Shown: in pieces, positions 8,649-17,969 of the stretch
How positions within the stretch are numbered: position 1 is the first letter of the stretch
How the letters are laid out: the number at the start of each line of letters is the position of its first letter
NCBI RefSeq assembly: GCF_001420695.1
Contig: NZ_LJJB01000007.1
Span: 2,006,143 to 2,070,142, forward strand
Direction: 5' to 3'
DNA from: Brevibacillus choshinensis
GTDB taxonomy: Bacteria; Bacillota; Bacilli; Brevibacillales; Brevibacillaceae
DNA: 64,000 nucleotides
Program-made: the position numbers and the translations under genes
Notes under the pieces: generated by a model
Databases searched by the model: none
What the model was told of the DNA's origin: nothing
The model's input: only the letters and a program-made list of their open reading frames with translations

Positions 8649-9751
8649 CCGGAATCAACCCCTTTGGTGCTGCTTCGTTTTCTCGCCAAGACGGATATGA
8701 GCAAAAGCATGCCCGGTATCACCACGAAAAAGGAGGTCAAGTAGAAAGGAATCGATTGGGTATTCCATTCGCCTACGGTAGTGAAATCAGGTATCCCCCA
8801 AAAGCTGAATAGGACTGTCAACCATCCAATAGGAAGTACAGCCTGCTGATAACTGGCGAGCTTTAACCATTGTGCAGTACCCAGCGAAGTCACGTACAAA
8901 AAAATCGTAACTTTAACGAACACACCAATCACCCAAATCGCCATGACACCTGACTCCAGATTTTCAAAAAAGTCAGCGATGCTGATATACCTAGCCGTAT
9001 CCATAACGGGAAAAATAAGCGTCGTCGTCACTTCACCCATTAAAAACCAAGTCGACAAATTGGCGACGACCATAGTCAGCATGCAAGCGAAGACTGTAAT
9101 CAGCCCAGCTTTTTTAGCCTTTTGAGAATCATTCAGGAATGGAAGTAAGAAGGAAAGAAGAAACGCTTCACAGAACCAACCTTGAGGAATAATCGCCCCC
9201 TTCAAAGTTGGCATCAAACCATTTTCCAAGATCGGAAAAATATTTTGTGGTTCCATATCCTTTACTACTAACAAGATCATCAGAAAAAACGGGATGACAA
9301 AGAGAGGAAAAAAAACCTGAGCCGCTCGTGCGATCACTTCTATACCCCCCCTGACTGTATAGGCACACACCATGAGCAGGATCATACTCAAGATACTAAT
9401 TGGCGTATCTTTTAAAAATAACGAAATAAATTCCGCGTACTCTCTGACAATAAACCCATTGATCTGAAGGAGGATGAAGAGATACAAAAAGCCGACCACT
9501 TTTCCTGGCAGGTTCCCTATGATCTCGACACTTTGCTGGATAATACTTTGATTGGGAAAGCGATTGTGCAGTTGATAAGCAATCAGAACAGCTACAATCC
9601 CCATGATCGATGCCCAGATCGGAGACAGCCAGAGATCGTTCAATGCACGCTTTCCCATGATGCTTGGCCCTGCTACCATGGCGGTAGACATGATGAGCGG
9701 ATACAAAATCATCGATGCCTGGGTAGCTGATATTTTCCCCTGCTCGAGCAT
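8645..9751 (-). CDS. GerAB/GerKB-family germination receptor B subunit (second copy)
   Basis: A 368-residue multi-TM spore permease. The N-terminus GKISATQASMILYPLIMSTA, the ADFFENLESGVMAIWVIGVFVK segment and TSLGTAQWLKL are typical of GerB proteins. It has a strong AGGAGGGAGAG Shine-Dalgarno site and follows the first B gene by 21 nt. Two adjacent B genes in one receptor operon is unusual but known in some Bacillales, where alternative B subunits broaden germinant recognition. Confidence 0.93.
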   Translation of the reverse strand: MLEQGKISATQASMILYPLIMSTAMVAGPSIMGKRALNDLWLSPIWASIMGIVAVLIAYQLHNRFPNQSIIQQSVEIIGNLPGKVVGFLYLFILLQINGFIVREYAEFISLFLKDTPISILSMILLMVCAYTVRGGIEVIARAAQVFFPLFVIPFFLMILLVVKDMEPQNIFPILENGLMPTLKGAIIPQGWFCEAFLLSFLLPFLNDSQKAKKAGLITVFACMLTMVVANLSTWFLMGEVTTTLIFPVMDTARYISIADFFENLESGVMAIWVIGVFVKVTIFLYVTSLGTAQWLKLASYQQAVLPIGWLTVLFSFWGIPDFTTVGEWNTQSIPFYLTSFFVVIPGMLLLISVLARKRSSTKGVDSG

Positions 9752-9772
9752 GTCTCTCCCTCCTCGTGTACA

Positions 9773-10873
9773 TCAACGATCCAGCTTGACGCTTTGTTTT
9801 CTTTTACGCAAAGCACCTACAATTAAGAGAAGCAAAGGTAGTACTGTCTGAATGCACGGACCGTAAAAAGGAAAAGCATACGTATCAAAATAAAGCCCTG
9901 CATTAAAATCGGGGTACGACCAAAAGCTGAACAGTCCGATCAAAAATCCAAAGGGTAAAACCAGCGAGCGATATTCACTTACGCGTAACCACTGACTAGC
10001 ACCGATGACAGTCACGTAATAAAAAACCGTGATTTTCACAAACATGCCCAAAATCCAGATCGCCATGACCAAGGACTCCATGTTCTCAAAAAATTCCGCG
10101 ACGCTAATATACCGAAACGCAACCATGACGGGAAAAAGAAAATCACCCACCTGTCTTCCTAGGACAAACAGAATGAACAAGTTGATAATTGTCAGTAGCA
10201 TCATGACCCCGAATACGCTCCAAAGACCCGAACGCATCCCTTTTTCATGGTTGGCGACATAAGGCAAAAAGAAAGACATCACAAACATTTCACTAAACCA
10301 CCCACCAGGTACTAACGCCCCTTTTAAAGAAGGCACCACGCCATGCTCTAGCACGGGAAATAAATAGTCTAGCTTCATATCACTTAGTAAGAGCGGCATG
10401 AAAAAGACCGGGATTAAAAAAAACGGAAAAAACACCTGCGCTGTCCTACCAACAACTTCGACGCCTCCAATAACAGCGAAGGCGCAAACAATGATCATGC
10501 TGGCTACAACCGCGCTGATCGGCGTCTTATGGAGAAAATTCACGACAATAAACTCTGCATAGCTGCGAACAATGAACCCTGTAATGTGAAGATAGAATAA
10601 GATAATGACGAGACTGACCAGCTTTCCAGACAAGCGCCCTAATATTTCTTCGCTATATTGGACGACTGTTTGTTTGGGGTACATTTTGTGCAATTGAAAC
10701 GCGATGAAGACGGTAATGACCCCCATCAAGGATGCCCAGATGGGAGAGAGCCAAAGGTCATTCTTGGCATACTTTCCCGTTATCCCTGGGATCCACATCA
10801 CACCTGAAGCCACGACAGCCAGGAACAGCAGCATGCCCAGTTGAGAGGCAGATATTTTCCCCTTCTCCAGCAT
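9773..10873 (-). CDS. GerAB/GerKB-family germination receptor B subunit (first copy)
   Basis: A 366-residue spore permease with about ten TM helices. It begins EKGKISASQLGMLLFLAVV and contains AEFFENMESLVMAIWILGMFVK and VIGASQWLRV. It follows the D-type gene by 20 nt, with a GGGGGGGTG ribosome site. It is most similar in layout to the B protein at 8645-9751, suggesting tandem duplication followed by divergence. Confidence 0.93.
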   Translation of the reverse strand: MLEKGKISASQLGMLLFLAVVASGVMWIPGITGKYAKNDLWLSPIWASLMGVITVFIAFQLHKMYPKQTVVQYSEEILGRLSGKLVSLVIILFYLHITGFIVRSYAEFIVVNFLHKTPISAVVASMIIVCAFAVIGGVEVVGRTAQVFFPFFLIPVFFMPLLLSDMKLDYLFPVLEHGVVPSLKGALVPGGWFSEMFVMSFFLPYVANHEKGMRSGLWSVFGVMMLLTIINLFILFVLGRQVGDFLFPVMVAFRYISVAEFFENMESLVMAIWILGMFVKITVFYYVTVIGASQWLRVSEYRSLVLPFGFLIGLFSFWSYPDFNAGLYFDTYAFPFYGPCIQTVLPLLLLIVGALRKRKQSVKLDR

Positions 10874-10893
10874 CTTTTCACCCCCCCTGTTGA

Positions 10894-11112
10894 TTACTCT
10901 AAGACGATCCCAAAAGGTTTAAAGAGAGCTTGTACCAACGTTGTAGGACCGGGGACGTTGGGTAAGTCAAACATTGAGAGGACCCATGCCATAAAGACAA
11001 GCGTGAGAAAGACCACCTTGTCCTTTTTCGGTAGTTTCTTCACTCTGGGCCACTCGTACAAAATCAAAAGGACAGCCAACACTGTCATGGTTACGATGAC
11101 TCCCCACTTCAT
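10894..11112 (-). CDS. small two-TM germination receptor D-type subunit
   Basis: A 72-residue protein with two hydrophobic helices separated by a short basic loop (RVKKLPKKDKV). It overlaps the A-subunit stop by 4 nt (ATGA). Size, topology and position match ger D subunits. It is homologous by eye to the 76-residue protein at 3765-3995 (shared MKWG start, central YEW and a conserved hydrophobic pattern). Confidence 0.78.
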   Translation of the reverse strand: MKWGVIVTMTVLAVLLILYEWPRVKKLPKKDKVVFLTLVFMAWVLSMFDLPNVPGPTTLVQALFKPFGIVLE

Positions 11113-12674
11113 GACGACTCACCTCCATTTGAAGGACCCGGTTTCATCCCAGGCGCTTGTCTGTATTTATTCGGCTCACCTGTCAAATTCGGGCGCGTAT
11201 CCATCATCCACCAAGGTGCTCGTACGAGAGTATCTTTCAGCTCTTGCACTTTTAATGGTCCTACTGGACTTAAGTAAGGGACGCCCAGAGATCGCAAGGC
11301 ACACAAATGAACAACCGCAACAATAATGCCAAGCATGATTCCTAATAATCCCAGCGTGCCTGCGAGCAACATCATCGGAAAACGCAGCAATCGTATCGAT
11401 ATTCCCGCGATGTAATGAGGAATCATAAAAGAGGCAATGCCTGTGATTGCAACTACGATGACCATGGGAGCTGATACAAGTCCTGCCTGTACGGCTGCCT
11501 GTCCGATGACTAACGCTCCCACGATACTGACGGCTGCCCCTACTTGCTTCGGCAAACGGACACCCGCTTCTCGTAAAGCCTCAAACGTAACTTCCATAAT
11601 CATCGCTTCCACGAGAGCCGGGAAAGGTACCGCTTCACGAGAAGAAGCCATACTGATCAAAAGAGACGTAGGCACCATTTCATGATGGTACGTGATGAGC
11701 GCAACGTACAAAGAGGGAAGGACAAACGAGATCACGGTAAAAAAATAGCGAAGCCAGCGAATCGCGGTACTGGCAATCGAGCGTTGGTAATAATCCTCAC
11801 TCGATTGGAGCAGAGAAAATAAGGTCGTGGGCGCAATGAGGACGAAAGGCGTGCCATCTACAATGATTGCAATACGACCTTCGAGCAAATTCCCACAGAC
11901 GACATCCGGGCGCTCTGTACTCAAGATTTGTGGAAACGGAGAAGAGGGTTGGTCCTCAATCATTTCTTCGATATAGCCACTTTCCAAGATCCCGTCGATC
12001 ACAATGCGGTCCAATCGGGAATTTACTTCTGTGACTAAGGATGGTTCGGCCAGTCCTTCGATGTAGGCTACAATGATGTATGTCTTTGTAAAACCCCCAA
12101 TCTGCTTGCGCTCCATTTTTAGAGCTGGTGACTTGATCAAACGACGCAACAAGGAAGTATTCACGCTGATGGATTCCGTAAAGCCTTCCCGCGGTCCACG
12201 AACGACTCCCTCTGCCACCGGTTCTTCCACAGCCCTTTTTTCCCACTTGGGTAGACCGATTGAGATCGCTGACTCCTGTTGATCAATTAATAAAACAGGG
12301 AAACCGCAAGAGATTGACTCCACACAAGCTTCCAAGGTGTTGATCTCTTGCCATTTCGACACAGGAATGGCCTTTTGCAAAAAATCGTTCGTGCTCATTT
12401 CGTTGTTGCCTCTACCAACCATGAGCGGGGCCAAAACTCTCGCATCCACCTCCTCGATGTTCGCTAATCCATCAATGTAAATCAGGAGGGCTGGTGTCGA
12501 TCCAAAAATAAGAAACGACCGAAAGACGATATCCGAGCAATTCGTATATAACGAGCGGAGCAGCTCCTCCGTATGCGCCAGGTTTTTATCGAGTAAGGTT
12601 TGCGAAGGTGCTTGCTGTTGTTGATTCACTTTGCTCTTGTTTGATCTCCACCATTTTCGAGCGTTTCCAGCCAT
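11109..12674 (-). CDS. GerAA/GerKA-family germination receptor A subunit
   Basis: A spore germination A subunit of about 521 residues: a soluble N-terminal region (to about residue 285), then roughly five to six TM helices. Hallmarks are SSREAVPFPALVEAMIMEVTFEALREAGVRLP and QAAVQAGLVSAPMVIVVA. A subunits form the ion-channel oligomer of the receptor. ATG 12674 with GGGGGGGAGG upstream is preferred to a TTG at 12725. It is the first gene of the operon and the only A subunit for three B and two C genes. A sigma-G promoter is expected upstream, but I could not identify one convincingly. Confidence 0.93.
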   Translation of the reverse strand: MAGNARKWWRSNKSKVNQQQQAPSQTLLDKNLAHTEELLRSLYTNCSDIVFRSFLIFGSTPALLIYIDGLANIEEVDARVLAPLMVGRGNNEMSTNDFLQKAIPVSKWQEINTLEACVESISCGFPVLLIDQQESAISIGLPKWEKRAVEEPVAEGVVRGPREGFTESISVNTSLLRRLIKSPALKMERKQIGGFTKTYIIVAYIEGLAEPSLVTEVNSRLDRIVIDGILESGYIEEMIEDQPSSPFPQILSTERPDVVCGNLLEGRIAIIVDGTPFVLIAPTTLFSLLQSSEDYYQRSIASTAIRWLRYFFTVISFVLPSLYVALITYHHEMVPTSLLISMASSREAVPFPALVEAMIMEVTFEALREAGVRLPKQVGAAVSIVGALVIGQAAVQAGLVSAPMVIVVAITGIASFMIPHYIAGISIRLLRFPMMLLAGTLGLLGIMLGIIVAVVHLCALRSLGVPYLSPVGPLKVQELKDTLVRAPWWMMDTRPNLTGEPNKYRQAPGMKPGPSNGGESS

Positions 12675-12773
12675 GCGCCTCCCCCCCTTTTTCTTGCCTA
12701 TCCAAGATACGGAAATTTTGCCCAACGAGTACCACTTTTATCCACTAACAAGAGAGGGATACAGCTGGACACA

Positions 12774-12803
12774 AAAAAACGCCCGATGAGCCGGACGTTT
12801 TAC
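12774..12803 (-). terminator. terminator of the DUF418 gene
   Basis: On the minus strand ACGTCCG, a 6-nt loop and CGGGCGT are followed by seven Ts. It lies 16 nt past the DUF418 stop and upstream of the ger operon. Confidence 0.85.
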
Positions 12804-12818
12804 TCCTTCTTCCTTTTC

Positions 12819-14036
12819 TTATGTTCTAGTGCGTTCCATTCGTTTCATTGGCATAAAGGAGGCGTAAGTGAAACAGCGCCACACCCATTCTGCTGGTCCA
12901 TAGCGATAGCGAGACAGCCACCATTTGCTGGCCACGATTTGCAAAGGAAAGACGATCAGACAAATCAACAAACCAACTCCCATACTTGCCTCACCGTATA
13001 GATGAAACACGCGCGCGATCGTGACTGAAATCAGCGTCTGCCCTAAGTAGTTGGTCAATGCCATCCTCCCAACAGGTTCGAGATGCTTGAGGGTGTTGCG
13101 CCCGCGTCTGGTTTCGTACAAGAGCAGCAGCGAACAAATGTAAAAGGCACATAAAACCAAACCGCTCCATCCCACAAAAACTTGTACCGCTATCGATGCA
13201 GGAGCAGGAAAACGCACGATCCCGTACTGCAAGAGTGGCACCATCACGACGAGAACACTACTGACGACAAGCATGAACCACCACAGACGTTTTGCAAAAG
13301 TTACATATCGATGTGTCTGATGGAATACTCCACGTCTCGCCAGATAGAGTCCGAACAAAAAGAGAGGCAAGACTGACCAGATGGCAAACCATTCATTCGA
13401 GATCAGCAATGGAAGCTCGTTCGTTAGCCGAAAAAACATCCATTCCGTCCAATTACCGAAGTTGTAGACCTCATTCGCCCGATGGACAAGCTCGGGTGAA
13501 GCATGGGTCACAGAGTTTGTAGGATCTTCTGGAATAAGTAGCGTCAAAGCATAGAGAGTTTGCAGACTGATCAACAAGGTCCAAGCCCACCTGAGTACGG
13601 CTTGATCACTCGCCCGATAATAGAAAAGCAGGAAAAATCCTGTCAATGCGTAGGTATGCAAGATATCGCCATACCACAAAAAGAAAAGATGAGCGCACCC
13701 AAAAAACAAGAGCGCGATCAGTCTGCGTACGTACAAAGGTCGAATGGAGCTTCCCTTTAGTTCAGCTCGGCTCATAAACAAATAGAAGCCCGCCCCAAAC
13801 AAAATCGAGAAAATCGTGTAAAACTTCGTCTGAACAAGCATGTTGAAAACAAGACGTATCCATTCATCCAAGAGCGAATGCTCAACAGGTAATCCATTTT
13901 CGGGAAGAAATAAGGCCGGCTGCAAGAACGTTGGCATATTGACCAAAAAGATCCCGAATAAAGCGAAGCCGCGAATCGCGTCCAGTTGATGAATTCGATC
14001 TCCCTCTGAAACAGGAGCTGCATTCACAGTTGTCAT
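12819..14036 (-). CDS. DUF418 family membrane protein
   Basis: A 405-residue polytopic protein (about ten TM helices). The N-terminal HQLDAIRGFALFGIFLVNMP and C-terminal PVGRMALTNYLGQTLIS are diagnostic of DUF418 (YeiB/YxaH-like) proteins, which are distantly related to acyltransferase-3 membrane proteins. Function is unknown; a role in surface modification or transport is only inferred from the superfamily. It appears monocistronic, ending at a good terminator. Confidence 0.88.
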   Translation of the reverse strand: MTTVNAAPVSEGDRIHQLDAIRGFALFGIFLVNMPTFLQPALFLPENGLPVEHSLLDEWIRLVFNMLVQTKFYTIFSILFGAGFYLFMSRAELKGSSIRPLYVRRLIALLFFGCAHLFFLWYGDILHTYALTGFFLLFYYRASDQAVLRWAWTLLISLQTLYALTLLIPEDPTNSVTHASPELVHRANEVYNFGNWTEWMFFRLTNELPLLISNEWFAIWSVLPLFLFGLYLARRGVFHQTHRYVTFAKRLWWFMLVVSSVLVVMVPLLQYGIVRFPAPASIAVQVFVGWSGLVLCAFYICSLLLLYETRRGRNTLKHLEPVGRMALTNYLGQTLISVTIARVFHLYGEASMGVGLLICLIVFPLQIVASKWWLSRYRYGPAEWVWRCFTYASFMPMKRMERTRT

Positions 14037-14295
14037 TCTATTCTCCTTCTCAATCTCAATAGATGTCTATCGTGTTGAATTCCTGGTGGCGCGTAAACCG
14101 TAAATAGGGTATCACGGGCTTGTACTCGAATGCTTGTGCGAGAATCAGAACCGTTTAACATACTGGCGATAACCGATTCTTGATCGGCAAGGAAAATATC
14201 GAATCGATTCGAGTTGAAGCAAGACATGACAGGTTATCCGATTGTTTATTATAGATTGTGACGTCATTTCGAATGAGTACCATTTTAGTCATCTC

Positions 14296-15258
14296 CTATT
14301 TTTGGATCAGCAGTTCTCTGTCTGCTAGCTCTCTTCTTGTGATTGAAGGTTGCTCACGACCGATCAACACCATTCCTAGGATCACCAAAAGCCCCCCTGA
14401 CCATTGCTGCCATCCAGCGTGTTCACCCAACAACCAGACGGATAATAGGAGCGCACTGAACGGCATCATGCCTGACAAAGCTGCAGCCGTTGATACGTGA
14501 CACCTTTTTATTCCAGCATACCAAAAAATGAAAGCTAGCGCTGTGACAAACGGTCCATACCAAATCAGGGTGAGCCATTCTTTCCACCCAATGATGGAGA
14601 GCGAGTAAATGGGTTGTTCGAAAATCGCAGGGATCAAGCAAAGTATCAAAGCAATCGCAGATACCAGTGTAGTTTGCACAACCGGATGAGTAGACTCTTT
14701 CTCTGCGATTACAGAAGCTACTGCTCCACTACGAGAGAAAACATTAAACAAGGATTCACTCACCGCAGCCAAGAGGACAAGAACATTCCCCACAGTATGA
14801 CTCAGTGAAAAGCGGTCACCAAATAAAAATACGTCTTGGATCAGAAGAATGCCTGCTACTGTACTGACAATCCCCATGAGCTTTGTTCGATCCATCGTTT
14901 CTTTCAGCAAAACTGTAGCGAGCAGAACGGTCACGGCTGGTGTAGCACCTGTTAAAATGCCTGCCTCCGCTGCGCTTGTTTTATCAAGACCGTAAAGCAA
15001 AAACATCCGAAACAAAAAGACACCAAATAACGCCTGATAGGTCAGTACGATCCATTCTTTTGCGGATAACAAACGGATGGTTCGCATGAGTTTTTTGCCA
15101 CTCAATGGCAACAAGCATAGGAGCGCCAATAATAAGCTCACTGCGGAAATCGTAAATGTCCCGAGACTGCTTTGAAAAAAACGCGCTGCAATCACAGAAG
15201 AACCCGCGAACGAAAAAGCGCAAAATAGGTAAACCATTCCTTTGAATCGTTCCAACAC
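14296..15258 (-). CDS. EamA/DMT-superfamily transporter
   Basis: A protein of about 320 residues with ten hydrophobic helices in two EamA repeats. The second repeat begins near WLTLIWYGPFVTALAFIFWYAGIKR and ends SVWLLGEHAGWQQWSGGLLVILGMVLI, typical of drug/metabolite exporters. The frame is open to 15291, but GGAGGG at about 15270 favours the GTG at 15258 or the neighbouring TTG. Substrate cannot be read from sequence. Direct repeats lie upstream (see 15343-15375). Confidence 0.88.
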   Translation of the reverse strand: MLERFKGMVYLFCAFSFAGSSVIAARFFQSSLGTFTISAVSLLLALLCLLPLSGKKLMRTIRLLSAKEWIVLTYQALFGVFLFRMFLLYGLDKTSAAEAGILTGATPAVTVLLATVLLKETMDRTKLMGIVSTVAGILLIQDVFLFGDRFSLSHTVGNVLVLLAAVSESLFNVFSRSGAVASVIAEKESTHPVVQTTLVSAIALILCLIPAIFEQPIYSLSIIGWKEWLTLIWYGPFVTALAFIFWYAGIKRCHVSTAAALSGMMPFSALLLSVWLLGEHAGWQQWSGGLLVILGMVLIGREQPSITRRELADRELLIQK

Positions 15259-15342
15259 CAAACATCCCTCCATATGAACGCAAGCGCTCACTTACTGGAA
15301 AATCATGCTACAATCATAGAAAATATGCTGGTACGGATAAAG

Positions 15343-15375
15343 AACCAGTTCAACTTGAATTCAGGGGAACCAGTT
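15343..15375. repeat. paired AACCAGTT direct repeats upstream of the EamA gene
   Basis: AACCAGTT occurs at 15343-15350 and 15368-15375, 25 bp apart centre to centre. Paired direct repeats at this spacing resemble operators of GntR/MocR-type regulators, which often control adjacent DMT exporters, but no such regulator is present here. The gene-free stretch 15259-15549 otherwise holds a short open frame from about 15395 with no recognisable family. Confidence 0.35.
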
Positions 15376-15485
15376 GGAGGACTTTACATAGGGAATGGAA
15401 AACGTTTTGATCAGACGTTTCGGCCATCTGGAACCGGATGAGATACGGAAAAGTATACGCTATATAAAAACGTCAGATAATCAAA

Positions 15486-15531
15486 AACAGCCAGTGGCAC
15501 ACACTTCACGCTCATGTGGCCACTGGCTGTT
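15486..15531 (-). terminator. terminator of brnQ
   Basis: A 13-bp perfect stem (AACAGCCAGTGGC with its complement) lies 19 nt past the brnQ stop, with a T-rich tail on the minus strand. Confidence 0.85.
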
Positions 15532-15549
15532 ATAAAGATAAACAAGTAT

Positions 15550-16884
15550 TCAAGATGAACTCCCTTTTTTGTAAATCGAAGCAGTCTTTCTCCCGAAGTC
15601 AAGTAACATCCCTGCGCAACCAGCTAACAAGGCAGGCATGATCCATCCTGCTCCCTCCGCCTGAAAAGGCAAGAAATGGAGCCAAGAATTCCATGCTTGT
15701 CCAACGAAGGTGCTGTTGATCATATCCACTACGCCAAAGAGAGCGACGATCGAAACGGTCGTGGCATATACGCTTGAAGTTGCAGGAAGTAGCCTTCCCA
15801 GTAACGCCAGGCCAATCAGCACAATTGCAATCGGATAGATGGCACCCAGAATCGGGACAGAAACGCTCAATATCTGCGTCAGACCCAGATTGGCGATCCC
15901 CATACTCAACAGACAAAGAATCGTTACCCACACTCGGTAGGATAGACTTCCAAACAATCCTTGAAAATATTGACTGCAAGAGGTTACCAGCCCGATCGAT
16001 ACACACAAGCAAGCAACAGTAAAAACAATGCCAAGAATGACTGTGCCGCTTTCACCGAATAAATGATACATCAGACTCGTCAAGATTTGGGCCCCATTAT
16101 CAGCTTCCCCTAGAAAAGCGCTCTTGGAACCGAGCATACCCAAAATTACGTAAATGACTGTTAACAAGATACCGGCACCCAAGCCAGCTTTAATCATATA
16201 TGTCGATAATGACTTGTTGTCACTAACCCCTTTACTTCGCAGCGTATTGGCGATCACGATGCCAAACACAAGCGCTGCCAGTGCATCCATCGTTAAATAC
16301 CCATCCAAAAATCCTTGAAGTATAGGATGTGTGGCATACTTTTCGACCGGTTCCGTAAGTGGTCCCATAGGCGTGATCAAGCTTTTAAGAAAGATCAGGG
16401 CGATTAAGGTTAGCAAGGTAGGCGTCAACCATTTTCCAAAGCGATCTACCAGCTTCGAGGGTGATAAGCTGAGCCAAAAAACGATACTAAAAAACAAGAC
16501 CGTATAAAGAAAAAGACTGAGTGGTGAAGTCACCCACGATTCGGGCAAAAACGGTGCCATCCCCATCTCAAATGCCAGACTGCCCGCCCGGGGAATGGCT
16601 AGCCCAGGACCGATTGAAACATAGATCAGAAACGGGAAAATCAGGGCAAAGAGTGGATGCACCCGGCTCGCCAAATCGTGAAATGTTCCTGCCTTTGCAA
16701 TAGCCACTACCCCTAAAATCGGTAGCCCGACAGCAGACAATATAAAACCGGTCAGAGAGACCCATACACTTATCCCTGCAGATTGTCCTAAAAATGGAGG
16801 GAAGATGAGATTGCCCGCACCAAAAAACATGGAAAATAACATAAAACTAATCCAGATTACTTCTCGCTTTGCTAGCTGTATCAT
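15550..16884 (-). CDS. brnQ: branched-chain amino acid:cation symporter BrnQ
   Basis: A 444-residue LIVCS-family transporter with 12 predicted TM helices, importing leucine, isoleucine and valine with Na+ or H+. The N-terminal signature SMFFGAGNLIFPPFLGQSAG is diagnostic, and GPGLAIPRAGSLAFEMG is also family-typical. The start is ATG at 16884; GGGAGG lies 14 nt upstream. The gene stands alone with its own terminator. The short upstream region has no T-box or other leader that I can recognise. Confidence 0.95.
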   Translation of the reverse strand: MIQLAKREVIWISFMLFSMFFGAGNLIFPPFLGQSAGISVWVSLTGFILSAVGLPILGVVAIAKAGTFHDLASRVHPLFALIFPFLIYVSIGPGLAIPRAGSLAFEMGMAPFLPESWVTSPLSLFLYTVLFFSIVFWLSLSPSKLVDRFGKWLTPTLLTLIALIFLKSLITPMGPLTEPVEKYATHPILQGFLDGYLTMDALAALVFGIVIANTLRSKGVSDNKSLSTYMIKAGLGAGILLTVIYVILGMLGSKSAFLGEADNGAQILTSLMYHLFGESGTVILGIVFTVACLCVSIGLVTSCSQYFQGLFGSLSYRVWVTILCLLSMGIANLGLTQILSVSVPILGAIYPIAIVLIGLALLGRLLPATSSVYATTVSIVALFGVVDMINSTFVGQAWNSWLHFLPFQAEGAGWIMPALLAGCAGMLLDFGRKTASIYKKGSSS

Positions 16885-16977
16885 TAACGATCATACATCC
16901 TCCCATCATAATGAGAGGCATTCTATCAGTTTTCCATGACGGATTCTAGTCAAACAGTCATATTCGCAATTGCAAAA

Positions 16978-17805
16978 TCATTGTATGTTTTCATTTTCAA
17001 CTACACGATTCAACCATTCATCCACGAGCGCTGTAAATAAGCCACTTTGTTCTGTCTGTAGATTGTGTCCAGCCCGATCGAGAACAGCAAAGCTGGCACG
17101 CGGATAGTGCTCTAACAATGACCACACATCTTGATACCCGGTAACATGATCCTGCCTACCCGTCAGGAACAGCACAGGCTTTTCAAACGGCACTGGTTCC
17201 TTATCCCATTCAAAGGAGAAAGCGTACCGTTCACTTATTTTCCGTAAAAAGACAGAATCGGCTGCATTCAACCCTGGTAAGATTTCTTTTTCAAACCGCT
17301 CCCAATTGTATTGATCCTGCACGACCGATAAAGGTGTAAACCTGCTTTGTTGTTCAGGCGTCAGCGTAGATAGAAATTCCTTGTTCTGAGCAATCACGGC
17401 AGGTTGTGGCAATACACGTTTGGATACAGCCGCTTCCACAAGTGAACAGATAAACAGCATCCCTGCCACTCTCTCTTTATGTCTAGAAGCAATTGCTCTA
17501 GCCAAATATCCCCCGTACGATTCTCCCGCTACCAAATAAGGTCCTACTGGAATCATTTTTTCAATGAACCGCTCCACTACATCCAGCATCTGATCAGAGC
17601 CTTGAATCCATTCTTCCCCTTTGGTCTGTCCCATTCCCGGCAAATCCAAGTAGATCCGGCGCCACCCAGGTTGATTCTCAAATACAGGCTCCATACAACC
17701 TGACATCAAGCGATGGTCAGGAGTAAATCCATGAATCATGACAACTGGGAAGCCTTCTCCATATGTCTCATAATAGACCGAAGCGTTACCTAGATCACAA
17801 AACAT
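16978..17805 (-). CDS. alpha/beta hydrolase
   Basis: A cytoplasmic alpha/beta hydrolase of about 275 residues. The oxyanion-side motif VVMIHGFTPDH, nucleophile elbow AGESYGGYLA (Ser), acid in TGRQDHVTGY (Asp) and C-terminal DRAGHNLQ (His) give a complete triad. ATG 17805 is chosen because GGAGGT lies 6 nt upstream. Substrate unknown; this subfamily includes esterases, lactonases and C-C hydrolases. Confidence 0.9.
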   Translation of the reverse strand: MFCDLGNASVYYETYGEGFPVVMIHGFTPDHRLMSGCMEPVFENQPGWRRIYLDLPGMGQTKGEEWIQGSDQMLDVVERFIEKMIPVGPYLVAGESYGGYLARAIASRHKERVAGMLFICSLVEAAVSKRVLPQPAVIAQNKEFLSTLTPEQQSRFTPLSVVQDQYNWERFEKEILPGLNAADSVFLRKISERYAFSFEWDKEPVPFEKPVLFLTGRQDHVTGYQDVWSLLEHYPRASFAVLDRAGHNLQTEQSGLFTALVDEWLNRVVENENIQ

Positions 17806-17916
17806 GCAAACACCTCCGAATGAGAACAATTGTTCTCTTTTTCTTTTTTCTTATTCTATCTAATCTAACAGAAAAAGGAAAGCATTTTTCCGTATACATT
17901 TCTCTTTTTTCCAATC

Positions 17917-17960
17917 AAAAAAACCACCTGTTCACGTACGAGTAGTGTACGGCAAGTGGT
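17917..17960 (-). terminator. terminator of the ATP-grasp gene
   Basis: The minus strand reads ACCACTTGCCGTAC, loop, GTACGTGAACAGGTGGT, then seven Ts, just after the stop at 17970. Confidence 0.85.
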
Positions 17961-17969
17961 CAATGTCCG

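Noticed and set aside
12675-12773. Possible sigma-G promoter before the ger operon
   Set aside because: Sequences such as TGTATC and GATAAAA are present but do not fit the consensus in sequence and spacing well enough to annotate.
14033-14227. 64-codon minus-strand frame upstream of the DUF418 gene
   Set aside because: No ribosome site, overlaps the DUF418 start and shows no recognisable motif. The gap 14037-14295 is left unannotated.
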